A DNA stretch of 64,000 bases, taken from the NCBI GenBank assembly GCA_002812745.2, contig NCSJ02000198.1, positions 16,992 to 80,991 of the forward strand. The letters run 5' to 3'. The position numbers were made by a program, and so were the translations under genes. Shown one piece after another: positions 35,216 through 46,727 of this stretch. Position 1 is the stretch's first letter, and each line of letters opens with the position of its first letter. Source of the DNA: Scytalidium lignicola (Eukaryota > Ascomycota > Leotiomycetes). Under the pieces are notes generated by a model. That model was not told the DNA's origin. It saw nothing but the letters and a program-made list of their open reading frames with translations, and searched no databases.

Positions 35216-35954
35216 GCCAGATAAGACATATTTACAGTTTAGTAAGGATCATGCTACTTACCATAGATTTGAAGAAACACATCAAAAAAAGGAAAACACG
35301 TACAAAAACACGCATAGAACTATATAAAAGAAGCTTATTATTTACTTGGGTATCCAAAGACCTAGGATAACCCACTGGATTCTTGGTAGCTCACTGGTTC
35401 CCCAGCGGAAGAGTCCGATTATTCAATGGGTCCCCATTGGGGACCAATGCCTATGTACAAAATGACATTCATAGTAGCTTTAGCCAGTAAAGGTATGTAG
35501 CTTGTGCAAACGTCCATATTAGTGCTTTGACGTGTGCTGAAATAGAACGTTCAAGTAGTTGTCAGAGAGCGAAATGACTAAACAGATGAGTAAACATGAT
35601 TAAAAATTCTTACTTGACCGGAATATCCCGATATAATCACGAAGTTCCATTTTTGCTTGGTGTATGGCTGTTTTTATCAGGTTGTGTAAGCCAAAAGGCG
35701 TTTTTCAAGGCGGCGAAGATTCAACGTCGTCGAGGGGATGAACAAATTCGTTGTAACAGTAATCGGTTGACGAACCCTTATAGATATAATTATTTCTACA
35801 CCAAGGTAATAAGAGATAGGCACATTTGCACTCTTTGTAGATTAGAAAGGTAAGTGACCATCAGCAAACTAAAGATTTTCATGCCACATATCTTTATCGA
35901 ATACTCACCTACATGAAGGCGTTATAAAGAGGTCTTGAATCTCTTAGAAATTTT
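35216..35954. other. Intergenic region
   Basis: No gene recognised. A small palindrome GGTCCCCATTGGGGACC lies at 35429-35445. The open frame at 35596-35853 starts with ATG but shows no family features. Confidence 0.45.
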
Positions 35955-36080
35955 TGGACTTTTGATTCGACACTTGATACATTTCGATTTGCACATTCAT
36001 CCGTCGAAGAATTCTTAGAGAGGCGTCTAGAATACTCTAGACTAGCAGCAAATGCTCGGGTAGTTGAGACATGTCTTTAG
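35955..36080 (+). pseudogene. NACHT-associated fragment of an NLR-like gene
   Basis: A 41-codon frame ending in TAG contains TFRFAHSSVEEFLERRLEYS and ANARVVETCL. This matches the conserved block downstream of the NACHT domain in fungal NACHT-ANK and NACHT-WD40 proteins (usual form FRFAHLSVxEYLE...AExCL). No NACHT P-loop upstream and no repeats downstream were found. A gene fragment too short for ordinary ORF calling. Confidence 0.7.
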
Positions 36081-37043
36081 GAGATAGTTTTGAGGTAGTT
36101 TCGATATCAATTAGAAAGAAGTATATAGTAATTACAGAAGAGGTGGTGAAGGTGATAGTAGGGAATTCTAAGAGTAAAAAAGAGGTATTGTATAAGTCGG
36201 AAGATGAGTTTTATTAACTTAGGTTGCGGAGACAGAGACTTACTTTCCAATTACCATTGTAGTAAATCTCGGGAACCCCTGATTCACTGTAACATGCCTG
36301 CTTGGGCATACCTTGCCCATGCAACTCACCTGCTAACGTACTCACATCTACCCAGGTGAGCACCCACTCATGGTTGGTACCCATTCGGAGAGTGAGTAGG
36401 TGGACGAGTGGGGCTAGCTGAACTGCTATAACGCTACTCGTTTGTGATCATTGTAGATGTGTTTGATTATCTTATAGTAATGCTAAAATGCTTTTTCTAC
36501 TTGAGGCTAAAAGTTTTGTTGTCGTATCATAAGTTGCTATTTCGTCAAACTGTGACTTTGAAGGTGTGGCGTATGTACGAAGACAGCTAGCTATAATTGT
36601 GCTAGTGTTGCGGTAGCGTCTTAGCAATGTAGCTCAGTTTAAATTCTAGAAGTGTTTATTCGTTTAGACATAATTAGAGATACGGCGAAAGTATTGGTCT
36701 AGTATTAGCAAGAGTTGTAAGAGCTGTAATTGCAAATTAGGTAAAACCTTCTTGTACTCGCCGGCTTTTCTTCTTCTCTTTCTTTGTTAGCATCTTACAG
36801 TGATGTTGTATTACTTTTGTTACGTTCATGTATTATATTATTGAAGGTCAAAGAACTTGCATTTCTAAGTAATCAGTTATTCACCTACTTGCTTTACCAT
36901 CTATTCGAGTTTCAAGCTAGCTTGATCTCTACTTGTGCACACCTTGCCATCGTACTTATCCCGATTTAAGTACTCTACCATCTTGCCATACATGATCCCT
37001 CAAGCTTTTTGTATTCTCATATCTTGTGCGGGACTTATTTTGC
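36081..37043. other. Intergenic or decayed sequence
   Basis: Nothing recognised. The plus frames 36784-36969 and 37009-37203 overlie, or lie just 3' of, the minus-strand pseudogene. Codons in its frame continue with more stops to about 36800, so the original gene may have been longer. Confidence 0.45.
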
Positions 37044-37787
37044 CTATTGTTTATCTCGTATGATAAAGCTGGTACACTTGCCTTTTACTATCCACTTGTC
37101 AAAGTCCTTGACTGTTTTACCAACTATAACAACATCGATAAAAGGCTTATCGCACCAAATTTTCTCAAGATCCTGTGGCGGATCGTCTGGTCTTAGCTTA
37201 TAACCTTCCTGCCCACATCACATTTTCTCTAGAGATGGCATATCTGCGAAGTCTGCGTATATCCGGAGCTCTTCCTTCCCTTCTTTCCCTCACCAGCGGC
37301 AATCCTTGTATACTTCGTTGACATCAACTGTAATTGTCAACTGCTTTAATTTTATCATACTCTTAATAGTCTGTTGTAGTCCCTCCCAAATGCATTTATT
37401 GTCATTACTGCTTTTCCGAAGTTGTGCAAACCGATTGTCGATAGCCAAGGACTGAATAAGCTCGAGTTTGAGGCTTAATGCTTCGACGAAGTGGAAGATG
37501 TCTTTGAATTTGTTGTAGCTTAAGAAGATTATATCGAGTTTGAAGTTGATATACGATTCGCATAGTTTGCAGTTGAAGTAAGATAGTTCGATTGTGATAA
37601 AGTAGTAGTAGCGTTTGATAGTGGCCTGCGACTTTTGACATATATAAAATCCAAATGGAGGCTTGTTGATCGGCGAGTAGGGTTTCTTTGTGACTTTGTC
37701 GAACTTGATTTTGACGATTTGCGACTCCTAGCAAGGCCGAAGAATCAATTCTAGGACTTCCTCAGAGAGGTCAGTGAATAATGCCAT
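37044..37787 (-). pseudogene. F-box-like protein gene with three in-frame stops
   Basis: From ATG 37787 (MALFTDLSEEVLELILRPC, F-box-like) a single minus-strand frame runs 247 codons with only three internal stops: TAG 37730-37728, TGA 37292-37290 and TGA 37220-37218. It ends at TAG 37046-37044. The stretches between stops read as normal protein (GFYICQKSQATIKRYYYF, LQQTIKSMIKLKQLTITV). Because the longest piece lacks a Met, it is easily missed. No frameshift was needed, so decay is by point mutation. The N-terminus suggests an F-box/Skp1-binding protein; the rest is unrecognised. Confidence 0.68.
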
Positions 37788-39321
37788 CTTGCTTTAAGGT
37801 GGTTTAACTCTTATATGATTGGATGTGCTAACAGGGGGAATATGCTTAATCTGCAAGGAAAGTTGGTTGTTATCGTTATTAAATGAAAGAGTTATGATTT
37901 CAAGAAATAAAGTTCAAATCAAAAGTAATATAAAAAGATAGATTTCACCTTTGCTTTTTACACCTCCAACCCTCTTATTTAGTCGGATGTCTTAACATTT
38001 GCAAAGAGAGTGTAAACCGGTGTTTTTAGGTCTTGGAATTGTTCTTTAAGCTACAGTCGAAGAATATATAAAGTAACCATCATCATGTAAGATTGACAGA
38101 GCTTTTGCATTACTGAAAAGACGATTGCCAATGGAATCCATGGATCTGAGAAGGAGGCCCGCCTGAAAAGATATAGCCGATTTGGTATAAATGCCGATGA
38201 TACAAGACAGCCCACACCAGAGGACATACGGGAAGCATATCGTCGATTTTATTAGGTAGAACCTTATCCGGCATAATGTACGGTACCGTGGACGTTACGG
38301 CACAGTAGGTGTTACGGTACAGTATAGAGCACGGTGCCGTCATATGAACAGTACCGTATATAATTTTAGTGGGTTACGTCATGAGTGTCTCTAGGAGATG
38401 GAAACCGTCCATATCTTGAGGGGGTTGGTGTTAATAGGGACCACCTACAGCCGAAGTGTCCTTCGCATAAACTAATTCCTGAAGAGTTCTTTCGTGCTCT
38501 TGTTTTTCGTAATTTATTAAAATTTGAATTATATAGTGGAGTACGGTGCTGTGGTTGTTAGGAATAAAATCTCAATTGAGTGATCAAGTTTAAATGATGA
38601 TCTAGGGGTGGTTGATAAGCGAAATTTTCCTACCTCCGAGCGCAACCAACTATTAGTCCTGCGGAGATACCATCGGTATAAAAATGCATAGGCTAATGGT
38701 GGATTTGTCAACGCATAAGTGATGATATGCAATATGCCTCCCATCGGGGCTTTTCCTCGGAGTTTAACGTATCTTCCTCAAGGCTCAATGCCCGCCTGTG
38801 TGCTCCGTAAGCATTGGTAGCTTTTATTAGTGCATTTATCATGTTGATGCAAGGTACATCCAAGGTCTTCATTTGTAAGAACGAAGTAGCAGTATCCTTA
38901 ATCGGTTAAATTACCTTCCCGTGTTGCGTATTTGACTGTTCCATTATAGTCGTGCTGGACTATTTCTCAGTGCTTGCAAGCTGATCCCGGGAATTCTGGT
39001 CATGAGGTTTGTGGAAAATTCACACCGAGGCCGAAAACATAATAGCTAGAGCATGGGAAGTATTTCCCCTCGTCTTAAGATGCGGTCTAACCTTCTGCTA
39101 GTCCGCCATTGGGTTTCCTCCGTATGCATGATGTAAATGAGGGGTTTGGCGGGGGATTGTATATTATTCACGGACTCTGTTCCACCAACCTCCATGGGTT
39201 GTAGGATATCGGGATAATGAATAAATATAGCACTGCCCGCATAATCAATGATTGTGAAATGAGCATTGTAATAAAGTAGGTATATTCGCACTTGAGAGTC
39301 AAGTACCGGAGTATTCATACC
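37788..39321. other. Intergenic region
   Basis: No gene recognised. 38278-38345 holds clustered ACGGTACCGT/ACGGTACAGT-like words. The minus frames at 38110-38343, 38529-38744 and 39046-39327 lack family features. Confidence 0.45.
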
Positions 39322-41072
39322 ATGCATACCTTAGTGCTCTTTTCTCTTTTACAACTGGCCGCAACGCTAGCAATTCCAGGCACAGATAATCACAATGAGC
39401 CAATAGTAAATCTTGGTTATTCGACTTATCGTGGGGTGAGAATTGATGCCGGTATTGATCAATACTTGGGCATGAGATATGCGGAGCCCCCTTTGGGAGA
39501 ATTGAGATTTCGTGCTCCAAGGGATCCAGTCCGCACTGAAACATTGCAAGATGCCTCTAGTGTAAGATATCCCCTCAAGTTGAGTACATATTGCTCATAT
39601 CACATATGCTCATTTGTTAAACAGTTCGGGCCAATATGTGCTGGAACCGGTCAAACTACAAGTACTTCTGTTGCAGAAGACTGTCTATTTATCAACGTCT
39701 TCACTCCAAGTCACCCTACAGTAAGGTCTAAGCTGCCGGTCTGGGTGTACATTCAAGGAGGTGGGTATGCAACCAATTCCAACGCAAATTATAATGGTAC
39801 CGGCGTTGTCCAAAGCTCAGGATATGATATTGTATTTGTCAACTTCAACTATCGTGTTGGCGCTCTAGGATTTCTTGCTGGTGAGAAGGTAAAGCAAAAT
39901 GGAGACTTGAACGCTGGTTTGCTTGATCAACGCAAAGTCCTTCAATGGGTGCAGAAATACATCCACTTGGTAAGATAACCTAGCACACCCTTCTCTATTT
40001 TTCAGACAATCGAGAGCGCTCTAATGTGAAAAACTAGTTCGGTGGTGATCCTAACCACGTTGTAATTCACGGTTCTTCAGCTGGTGCTGGCTCAGTCTCG
40101 TATCACCTTACTGCTTATGGTGGCCGTAATGAGCACTTATTCGTAGGCGCAGTACCAGAGTCAACTTTCTGGCCAACACAGCGTACCGTTCCAGAGATGG
40201 AATTTCAATTCGAACGTTTCGTGGATGACTGTGGCTGCTCAGGTTATCGAGACCCATTGAGCTGTCTTCGCTCTGTCGACATCAGCATTATCCAGGCAGC
40301 TAATGTTCTAAAACCATTTCCAGGAGGCAGCAGTACACCTGTACCGGAGTGGTATTTTCTACCTGTTACAGATGGATCGCTTGTCCCGGATAGGCTCTAC
40401 AACTCGTTCGTGAAAGGGAAATTCATCAAAGTTCCTGTCCTAGTTGGCGATGACACCGACGAAGGGAGTATTTTTGCTATAGATGCGACCAGTCAAGCTG
40501 ATATTTCCAATTGGTTCAAGAACAACTACCCCAAACTGAGTAACAGTCAGTTGGATGCAGTCAACCGCCAATATCCCTTGATGACACCACTCCCCAATCA
40601 TGCAGCGTATTTTCCTTCTGCTTCCGCTATCTATGGAGATGCAACTTTTACTTGTCCCGGTAATCAGATAGCCATCTCAGCAGCACAATTTGTATCTCCA
40701 GAGAAAGTATGGAATTACCGGTACAACGTACTAGACCCGGTCCTAATCAACCAGGGTGAAGGTGTTCCGCACACTTTCGAGACATCAGCAATATTTGGTC
40801 CTACCAATGCAGGGAGTGCTGACACAGCAACGTATGAAGGTATCAATGCCGATATTGTTCCAGTAGTTATGGATTACTGGATAAGTTTTGTCAAAAAGCT
40901 GGATCCGAATCCCGAGAAGTTTTCCCAAGCACCATATTGGGAACCATTTGGGAGGGGGTTGGGCAAACGTCTGAAGCTACAGACTAATGCTACAGAAATG
41001 GAAGCACTTCCAAGGGATCTAACTCAGCATTGTAATTTTTGGAGAGGACTGGCATCGGTTATGGAGATTTAA
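39322..41072 (+). CDS. Secreted type B carboxylesterase/lipase
   Basis: Exons 39322-39561, 39625-39969 and 40038-41072 give 539 residues. The introns (63 and 68 bp) have donors GTAAGA and acceptors CAG/TAG. Intron 1 is a multiple of three without stops, so a read-through frame exists, but removal restores the family sequence DASS-FGPICAG. The N-terminus MHTLVLFSLLQLAATLAIPG is a signal peptide. Family motifs in order: YLGMRYAEPPLGELRF, EDCLFINVFTP, the oxyanion region YIQGGGY, NFNYRVGALGFL, and nucleophile elbow HGSSAGAG (Ser209; the usual GESAG has Ser in place of Glu). The acid residue lies in DDTDEGSIF (Glu337) and His440 in GVPHTF. Extracellular ester hydrolysis is expected; the substrate is unknown. 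Confidence 0.9.
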
Positions 41073-41113
41073 GTTATCATTTGTAAAATATACTTTATAT
41101 GCTAAATCACNTT

Positions 41114-41668
41114 TCTGCGCTGTCCATAACTATCAGGATCGACAAGCGCCAGCGAGGTCTGGCGGAGATGCTTATTAAGAAAATGAAACAAACAGTGCAG
41201 AAAGATGGTCTTCTCGCGTTAGTCGTCCCATTACGGCCAACTATGAAACATATATTTCCCTGGGTCAAGATGTAGGAGTATGCGAACTGGAAGTATACCA
41301 TATCGACATCTAATGATCTTCCAGATTCTTGCCTTGTACCAGGAACTTGGCCTTCACGTGCAAGATCTGGAAATAATGCCTCCCAGGCCGTTCCTTTTGA
41401 TCCATGGCTTCGAAAAGATATTGGTCTTGGTGGTAGGATGGTGAAGGTTGCTCCTGAGAGTATGGTCATTCATGGCAGTATTGCAGAATGGCAGGAATGG
41501 ATGGACGTTGATTTCGACCGACATATTCGGAATGCAGAATCCACGGACAAGGAGATGGAATCGGAATCCAATCGTGAATATGTGGAAGTTCCCATTCCTA
41601 GAGGGCTAGTTCCGCTGAGAGTGTTCTTAAAGGAGGGTAGATGTACCTATACTGAACCTAATATCTAA
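41114..41668 (+). pseudogene. GNAT-type N-acetyltransferase gene, 5'-truncated with one stop
   Basis: The plus frame from 41114 reads SITIRIDKRQRGLAEMLIKK (the acetyl-CoA-binding loop region of GNAT enzymes), LLALVVPLRPTMKHIFPW, then TAG after VKM at about 41273. It resumes in the same frame with VPFDPWLRKDIGLGGRMVKV, PESMVIHGSIAEWQEWMDVDF and VEVPIPRGLVPLRVFLKEG to a TAA at 41666. This block order is that of a fungal GNAT-like family. The N-terminal part is absent; the sequence before 41111 (an N) is AT-rich spacer only 40 bp from the carboxylesterase stop. Truncated gene relic. Confidence 0.65.
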
Positions 41669-42521
41669 GTGTACTACGAAATACAAACAACACAAAAGTT
41701 AATTAGAAATGAATAGTAAGAATAAAATCTAAAGTGTAGGATCTATTTTTAAAGATACACTATCAGATCTTGCAATATTGCAGATTTATGGTTCTATCAC
41801 ACCATCACTCCACTGTTGTAGTGCGAGCATATTATAGTCTATTATAAAATAGTATTAAAGCCTGTTATAGGTTACAAGTAACCACTCTCACACTGCATAA
41901 ATACATGCTCTATAGGGTTATATAAGAAGTGATATACTTACTACCATAAAAAGAGTGGGTTTTAGTTGAGCTCAATTCAACAATTCTAAATCTATTCCTA
42001 TGGTATTCTATAATTCAGATTATTGTTAGAGCGCAGCCCGGATAAATAGACGGTGAATAATAGGTGAACGAATACCGCGAGGACAATAGCGTTCTCTATT
42101 CTTCGAAGATTACATCCGGAAGAGTCAGTACACTTAATCCTCTCATTACGGGGTTCTCTGCTTTATACGGAGTACATTGAGGCATGTCTTTGTTGTGCTA
42201 ATTGTCGGAGTTAAACCGGAGTTTACAGGACGAGCCCAGAGGGTAAGTCCGCGAATTTCGCTGAGCATCTAACATATCTGTGGGTGGTACAGTACCTCAT
42301 TGGCCAATAAACTAAATACGTACATCCAATTGCTCTTATAAATCCAACAATTAGAACAGTATTAGAGCAATTGTACGACTAGAGGCTGCCTACTTAACAG
42401 TAGTATGAAGCGAAGAGGGAGTAACACATACCTGAGGCTGAGAAACTTAGAAGATAATTGCTAATAGAAAAGATAATCAATAGATCCATAGTAGGGTTCT
42501 CTTGAGAAGTATTGTTATTAA
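41669..42521. other. Intergenic region
   Basis: No gene seen. An inverted pair CAATTGCTCT / AGAGCAATTG lies near 42328 and 42366. Confidence 0.45.
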
Positions 42522-43567
42522 TTATCTAGTTTCATCATTTACAGCTAAAGCTTCTTCAAAGACGCTCATGGTATAATCCAAAGCTTTCTCCCGCCATCCA
42601 CGCTCTCTATATGGTTCCAACACACCAGGTGTAGTGACTGGTTCACTGCTCTGATTGATACGCCATACCTCACCTGGGTCGTATTTATCACTGGTTAAAT
42701 GAAAGGCTTGCCGCGTGGCACAGTTTACTACTGACATGCCAAAAGTCCACCGTATCACACTAACAAAGCGGGTGATTAATTTTAGTATTGTCCTCTCTAT
42801 TATTCCGAACGACGCTGGCGGATCTATCCGTGAGAAATTATCGGTTGCTACAAGGCCGGGAAAGGAGTGTAAAAAGGTTACGCGCCGGTTATTCTTATCA
42901 CTGGCCCAGTGCTCCAGAGCCAGGGTGTTCATAGTAGTAGTATGGTTAATAGCTGCCTGCGGACCATAGTTTTGCACATTGTCAAGACCAATATCATCGC
43001 CACGCATTAGCTTCTCTTTACCACCATTAAGTACGCTTAGGATCCGTGGCCGTGGTGATTGTCGAAGAAGCGGTAGAAGGTTTGTGATAAGCCGTACCTT
43101 TAAGTAGGAAGAAAGCGCACAGCAAATGTCGAGGCCCTCTTTCGTATCTATCCAAATTATCAGCACTAAAAATAGGAATATCGAAAACTATTTCGAACAC
43201 GTGTGATAAGTATAACTCTAAGGGGTGTATACTGAGGGTTAAGTTTAGCACCTACATTGCGGTACGTTGAGAAGAATGCACCCTTGACTATATAAAAATA
43301 ATCTACCTTGGTCTCAGCGATTGTGATCTGTTTAGATATAATATCGATTCCAGAGATCAGAGAGATGTCGGCTTCAAGGAACACTACTTCGAGGCCTGGA
43401 TTGAGGCTTTCTAACTTTTTACGTTGGCTTGTAAAACGCTCTTCCGATCTCCCAACGTAGAAGGTTGTTAGTGCTTTCATCATAATTGCCATCCTCTCAA
43501 TCGTGCCAGCACCAATGTTGCTTGTGGCTCCAGCGAAGACGCATATCTCTCTTGCATCTTTGTGCAC
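42522..43567 (-). CDS. SDR-like NAD(P)-binding dehydrogenase, start and one junction uncertain
   Basis: The first frame (43567-43166) has the cofactor motif ICVFAGATSNIGAGTIERMA, then FYVGRSEERF and KVDYFYI. The second (43166-42522) continues with TKEGLDICCALSSYLKVRLI, RPRILSVLNGGKEKLM, INHTTTMNTLALEHWA, FLHSFPGLVATDNF and VTTPGVLEPYRERGWREKA. This is a known fungal SDR-related family. A join from about 43258 to 43151 with donor GTGCTA would give RNV-DTKEGLD, but the donor is poor, so the junction may be a lesion. No ATG precedes the cofactor motif in frame: the frame upstream holds only a stop, and 43567 is GTG. Either a short upstream exon was missed or the start is lost. Possibly a young pseudogene. 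Confidence 0.6.
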
Positions 43568-43670
43568 ATAGTTATTAGTGAAGCTTGTTAGCTTGCCTTT
43601 TCCATCTTTTTGTACAAGTCTCCTATGTTTGCTTGTAATTTAATCCTCCAGTGACGATGATATTATTAAG

Positions 43671-43934
43671 TTAGTTTAGCCTGTGGCTATGCATTCTTGC
43701 AGTTAAGTAAACACTCTCCCCTGACGATTCCCTTGACTGTATACTTAATCGGTAGATTAGACCTACCAGTACAGTTGCCAAGAGTCCTTTGACGTTCCCT
43801 GTGGCCTCCTTAGCCAGCTTGTATGCTTTCTCTGCTCCTGGCCCCCCTAGACGTGCTGGTATCCATCGTATGCACACCTCAATTCTGTTTCGTTTAGCTG
43901 GTTGATTCTGTGAGCAATACCTCAGGGTATACAC
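43671..43934 (-). pseudogene. RNase H-like fragment of a non-LTR retrotransposon
   Basis: The frame contains NRIEVCIRWIPARLGGPGAE and KAYKLAKEATG, resembling the LINE/Tad-type RNase H end (usual form W-P-x-H-x-G-x-x-G-N-E-x-A-D-x-x-A-K-x-A). The conserved His and Asp are replaced, so it is decayed. Short, and called by eye. Confidence 0.45.
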
Positions 43935-44245
43935 TGCCCAGATTGGATTCGAGGTCGTTTGACTGTATGGCTACTTGATTTGCTTTATAAATAAGGGGAT
44001 AATCCAGTTAGACTTGGAAGTTTATCAAGAGCCGTTGATACTACCAATCTTCTACGCTGTGGTGTACCATATTCCTGCGATATATGCTTGATAAAGCAAT
44101 TCTTCTCAATGGTATTTTGCTGTTAATGTACAATGATTTTAGTGGTATTTCATTATACCTGTAGTAGTAATAATGATTTTCAACTAATATAACAAGTACA
44201 GTAACTGCAGTGAATGCAAGATATTACATGAGTACTCAAGCAAAT

Positions 44246-44964
44246 TTATTTATACCAGTTCCTTCTTGTACGAATCCATTCTTCTTTCTCGTCCATCATT
44301 AAACGATCTAGTGCAGTGTAATTCACCATAAATTCTGTCTCCGGGGGCAAAGGTGTATCGTCCCATACGCCCTTAGCTACTAAGATATCCTCCCGCAGCT
44401 CGTAAGCCAAGGATGCACAGTAGATAAATAGTCATGAACTGTGACAAAGTTGTTCCCCGATGTAGTAGGTTTAACTACTAGTTTGACTGCTTTTTTACGT
44501 GGTCGCTTTGTCCCACAGCACATCAGCAGATGCACTGGCCTTTCTTCATCTTCATCCGGGCTATAATTAGGAAGAGGTCCAACTTGGAACTCGTCATCCA
44601 CACTCTCGTCAAGGTCTCTGTGGGATTGATGCACGTCGAGCCACTGCTCTTCCCAGAGGTCGAGGTCGTAGACACATACAGTTATGGACGAGACCTTGGG
44701 ATCAGTAAGTGCTGACTGTGAAGCTGGGTGCCAGCTAGTGCCGGTGCCAGTGGTTTGACGGAAGTAGGGTTCACGAGAATCTGGATTATTAGGATTCTCC
44801 ATGATCCAAATGGAAGTGGCCAGGGGACCGCCGAGAGACCGGAAGATGCGTCGCGCGTCGTCAGAGAGACGTATGTGCAGACCAGGGCGATGGCGGAGCT
44901 CTTTTAAGGAGGGCAGCTCTGCCTCCTCTACCTCCTCTGCCTGCTCGGTATCCGAGGTTGACAT
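44246..44964 (-). CDS. Uncharacterised fungal protein with a late frameshift
   Basis: ATG 44964 (MSTSDTEQAEEVEEAELPSL) is preferred to 45054 because the earlier residues look like untranslated sequence. The frame is open to 44380. Then about 50 residues of similar character continue in another frame (LREDILVAKGVWDDTPLPPE, ending RNWYK, stop at 44248-44246), so a 1-2 base shift lies near 44400. Intact length would be about 239 residues. The protein is hydrophilic and acidic, contains SDDARRIFRSLGGPLATSIW and HLLMCCGTKRPRKKAVKL, and has no signal peptide or membrane span. I do not recognise a domain. No N marks the shift. Function unknown; it may be inactive or may carry a sequencing error. Confidence 0.6.
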
Positions 44965-45120
44965 CGCGAGTAAAAAATCAATTTTGTATGTTAACTTTTG
45001 GTTTTGTAAAAAGTTCAAAGCGTTTCTCTGTGGAGGGAGCCTGACAGAGAACATACGTACTCATTATTTGTTTATCAGTGGGGTAGTTGAATAAGAATTC
45101 AGGCTAAAACCTTCCAACAA

Positions 45121-45501
45121 CCAGTGTTGGGNAAAAAAAATTAAACTAAACTAATTAATTAGTAATTAATTTATTTAATTACTAATTTAATTTAATTTAA
45201 TTAGCATATTTTGGTAATTAATTTAATTAGTAGTTAAAAATTAAATTAAATTAAATTAAATACTTTTTTTCATNAAAAAAATGTATTTTTATGAAATAAT
45301 ACATGATAATGTATATGCTTAATAAGTAATTAGTAAACAATTTTATAATCTAGTCTTGTTTAAGCTTGATTAGTCACGTGCTGATCACGTGTGAATATAA
45401 TTAATTACAATTTAATTTAATTTAATTAACAAAAATCTGGGTTTAATTTAATTTAATTAGTAGCTAAAAATTAAATTAAATTAAATCAATCCCAACACTG
45501 G
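45121..45501. mobile_element. hAT-like MITE with CAGTGTTGGG termini
   Basis: The ends CCAGTGTTGGG and CCCAACACTGG are perfect inverted repeats, extended imperfectly outward (CAACAAC / GTGTTG). The interior is built of TTAATTTAATTTAATTA-type stretches in both orientations, so the whole can fold on itself. A palindrome CACGTG-CTGAT-CACGTG is near its middle (45375-45391). CAGTGTTG-like ends are common in hAT elements. No clear 8-bp target duplication. Two Ns sit at A runs. Confidence 0.65.
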
Positions 45502-45862
45502 TGTTGCCAAACAGACTTTTACTTCCATTTAACATTCTATTTTTCTACGTTCTACAGATTCCCACAGTCAACACATAGCTCATTTTAGTACTATGCTAAT
45601 TTAGGAAGCTGGTATAGTAATAGCTGTTCTGCTGCTGTTTTAGGGCAGAACGTAGCCAGTTACTTGCGATAGATTTACGTGCCTCAATCAGTCGGACAAG
45701 GGTGTAGCGGGGCAGTCCAACAAATGAGTCATTAGCTGTACCTAAAGTACATTGGAAGTGCCTGGGTCTTTCTAACTCCAATCCTTTTTAAAGCTCAGAT
45801 TTTGACAATCTGTTGTCACATCACCACTCTGTTCCATTTATATATTTAGCGAAATTTTCGAC

Positions 45863-46727
45863 ATGGAACAAGCACCAGATTTCACAGCACTATTTAAAAA
45901 ATATCCCTCATTGAAGAAAGTTGTTGAGACGGGAGTCGAAGTAGGAGCGAGCTTATTCTAGGTCTATATATATATATATCTGTCTTGCTTACTCCTGTAG
46001 TCGCACGATGGCCGCGAGGAAGAGCTCCGTTCCTTTATCTTATCTCACCAGGATATTGAACTCATCAAAGGCAATCCCGCTAATCTTCTATCCGCAATGG
46101 ATGAGTTTTCGGCAAAGCATGATTTTCTGATCAGTGTCGGTGGGCACAAAGCCCAAATTTTGTCCGGGCTTGTCGCCAATGAGAAACCTAAGACGCTTGT
46201 CGAACTTGGAGGTTATCTTGGATACTCAGCTATTCTATTTGCTGATGCATTGCGTCGCTACCGCGAACCTAACCAGCGCCTCCGTATTTGGAGCCTTGAG
46301 ATGAATTCCGGCTTTGCATCAATTGCTAGGGAAATGATTGAACTTTCAGGGTTGAGCGATATCGTCACAGTAATAGAAGGCTCTGCAAGCGAATCTCTTA
46401 GAAAACTGCAAAACGATGGAAATCTAGCAGAAATTGATCTATTGTTTCTAGACCATGAGGAACAGCTGTACCTTACTGATTTAAACGTCTGTACGGAACT
46501 AGGTCTCCTAAAGAAGGGGGCTGTTATCGTTGCAGATAATGTCGTCAGACCAGGCGCCCCAGAGTATCGAGAATTTGTGAGGACTAATTCTAGCTTGAAA
46601 AGCGAGGGAATCAGAGGCCTGATCCAACCAGGCGATCTAGAAGTAAGTCTATATAAACACAATAACTTTCTGCATCTATGCTTACATTATTAAGGATGAA
46701 CTAGAGATCAGTCATGTTATTAGATAA
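45863..46727 (+). CDS. Catechol O-methyltransferase-like methyltransferase
   Basis: Exons 45863-45940, 46001-46642 and 46695-46727 give 250 residues. The introns (60 and 52 bp) have donors GTAGGA/GTAAGT and acceptors TAG/AAG; the joins give VETGVE-SHDGREEEL and GDLE-DELEISHVIR. The first intron is required, since the unspliced frame meets TAG at 45959. The SAM-binding core TLVELGGYLGYSA (Glu94) and the metal-binding LLFLDHEE (Asp177) and VIVADNVVRPG (Asp205, Asn206) match catechol O-methyltransferases, which transfer a methyl group from SAM to a catechol hydroxyl with Mg2+. The N-terminal helix with the DGRE motif is also present. A TATATA-like box lies at 45838-45846. No lesion seen. Confidence 0.88.

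Noticed and set aside
37405..37734. 109-codon minus frame
   Set aside because: It is the wrong-frame shadow of the F-box-like pseudogene at 37044-37787.
45596..45781. 61-codon minus frame upstream of the methyltransferase
   Set aside because: Starts with TTG and has no family feature.
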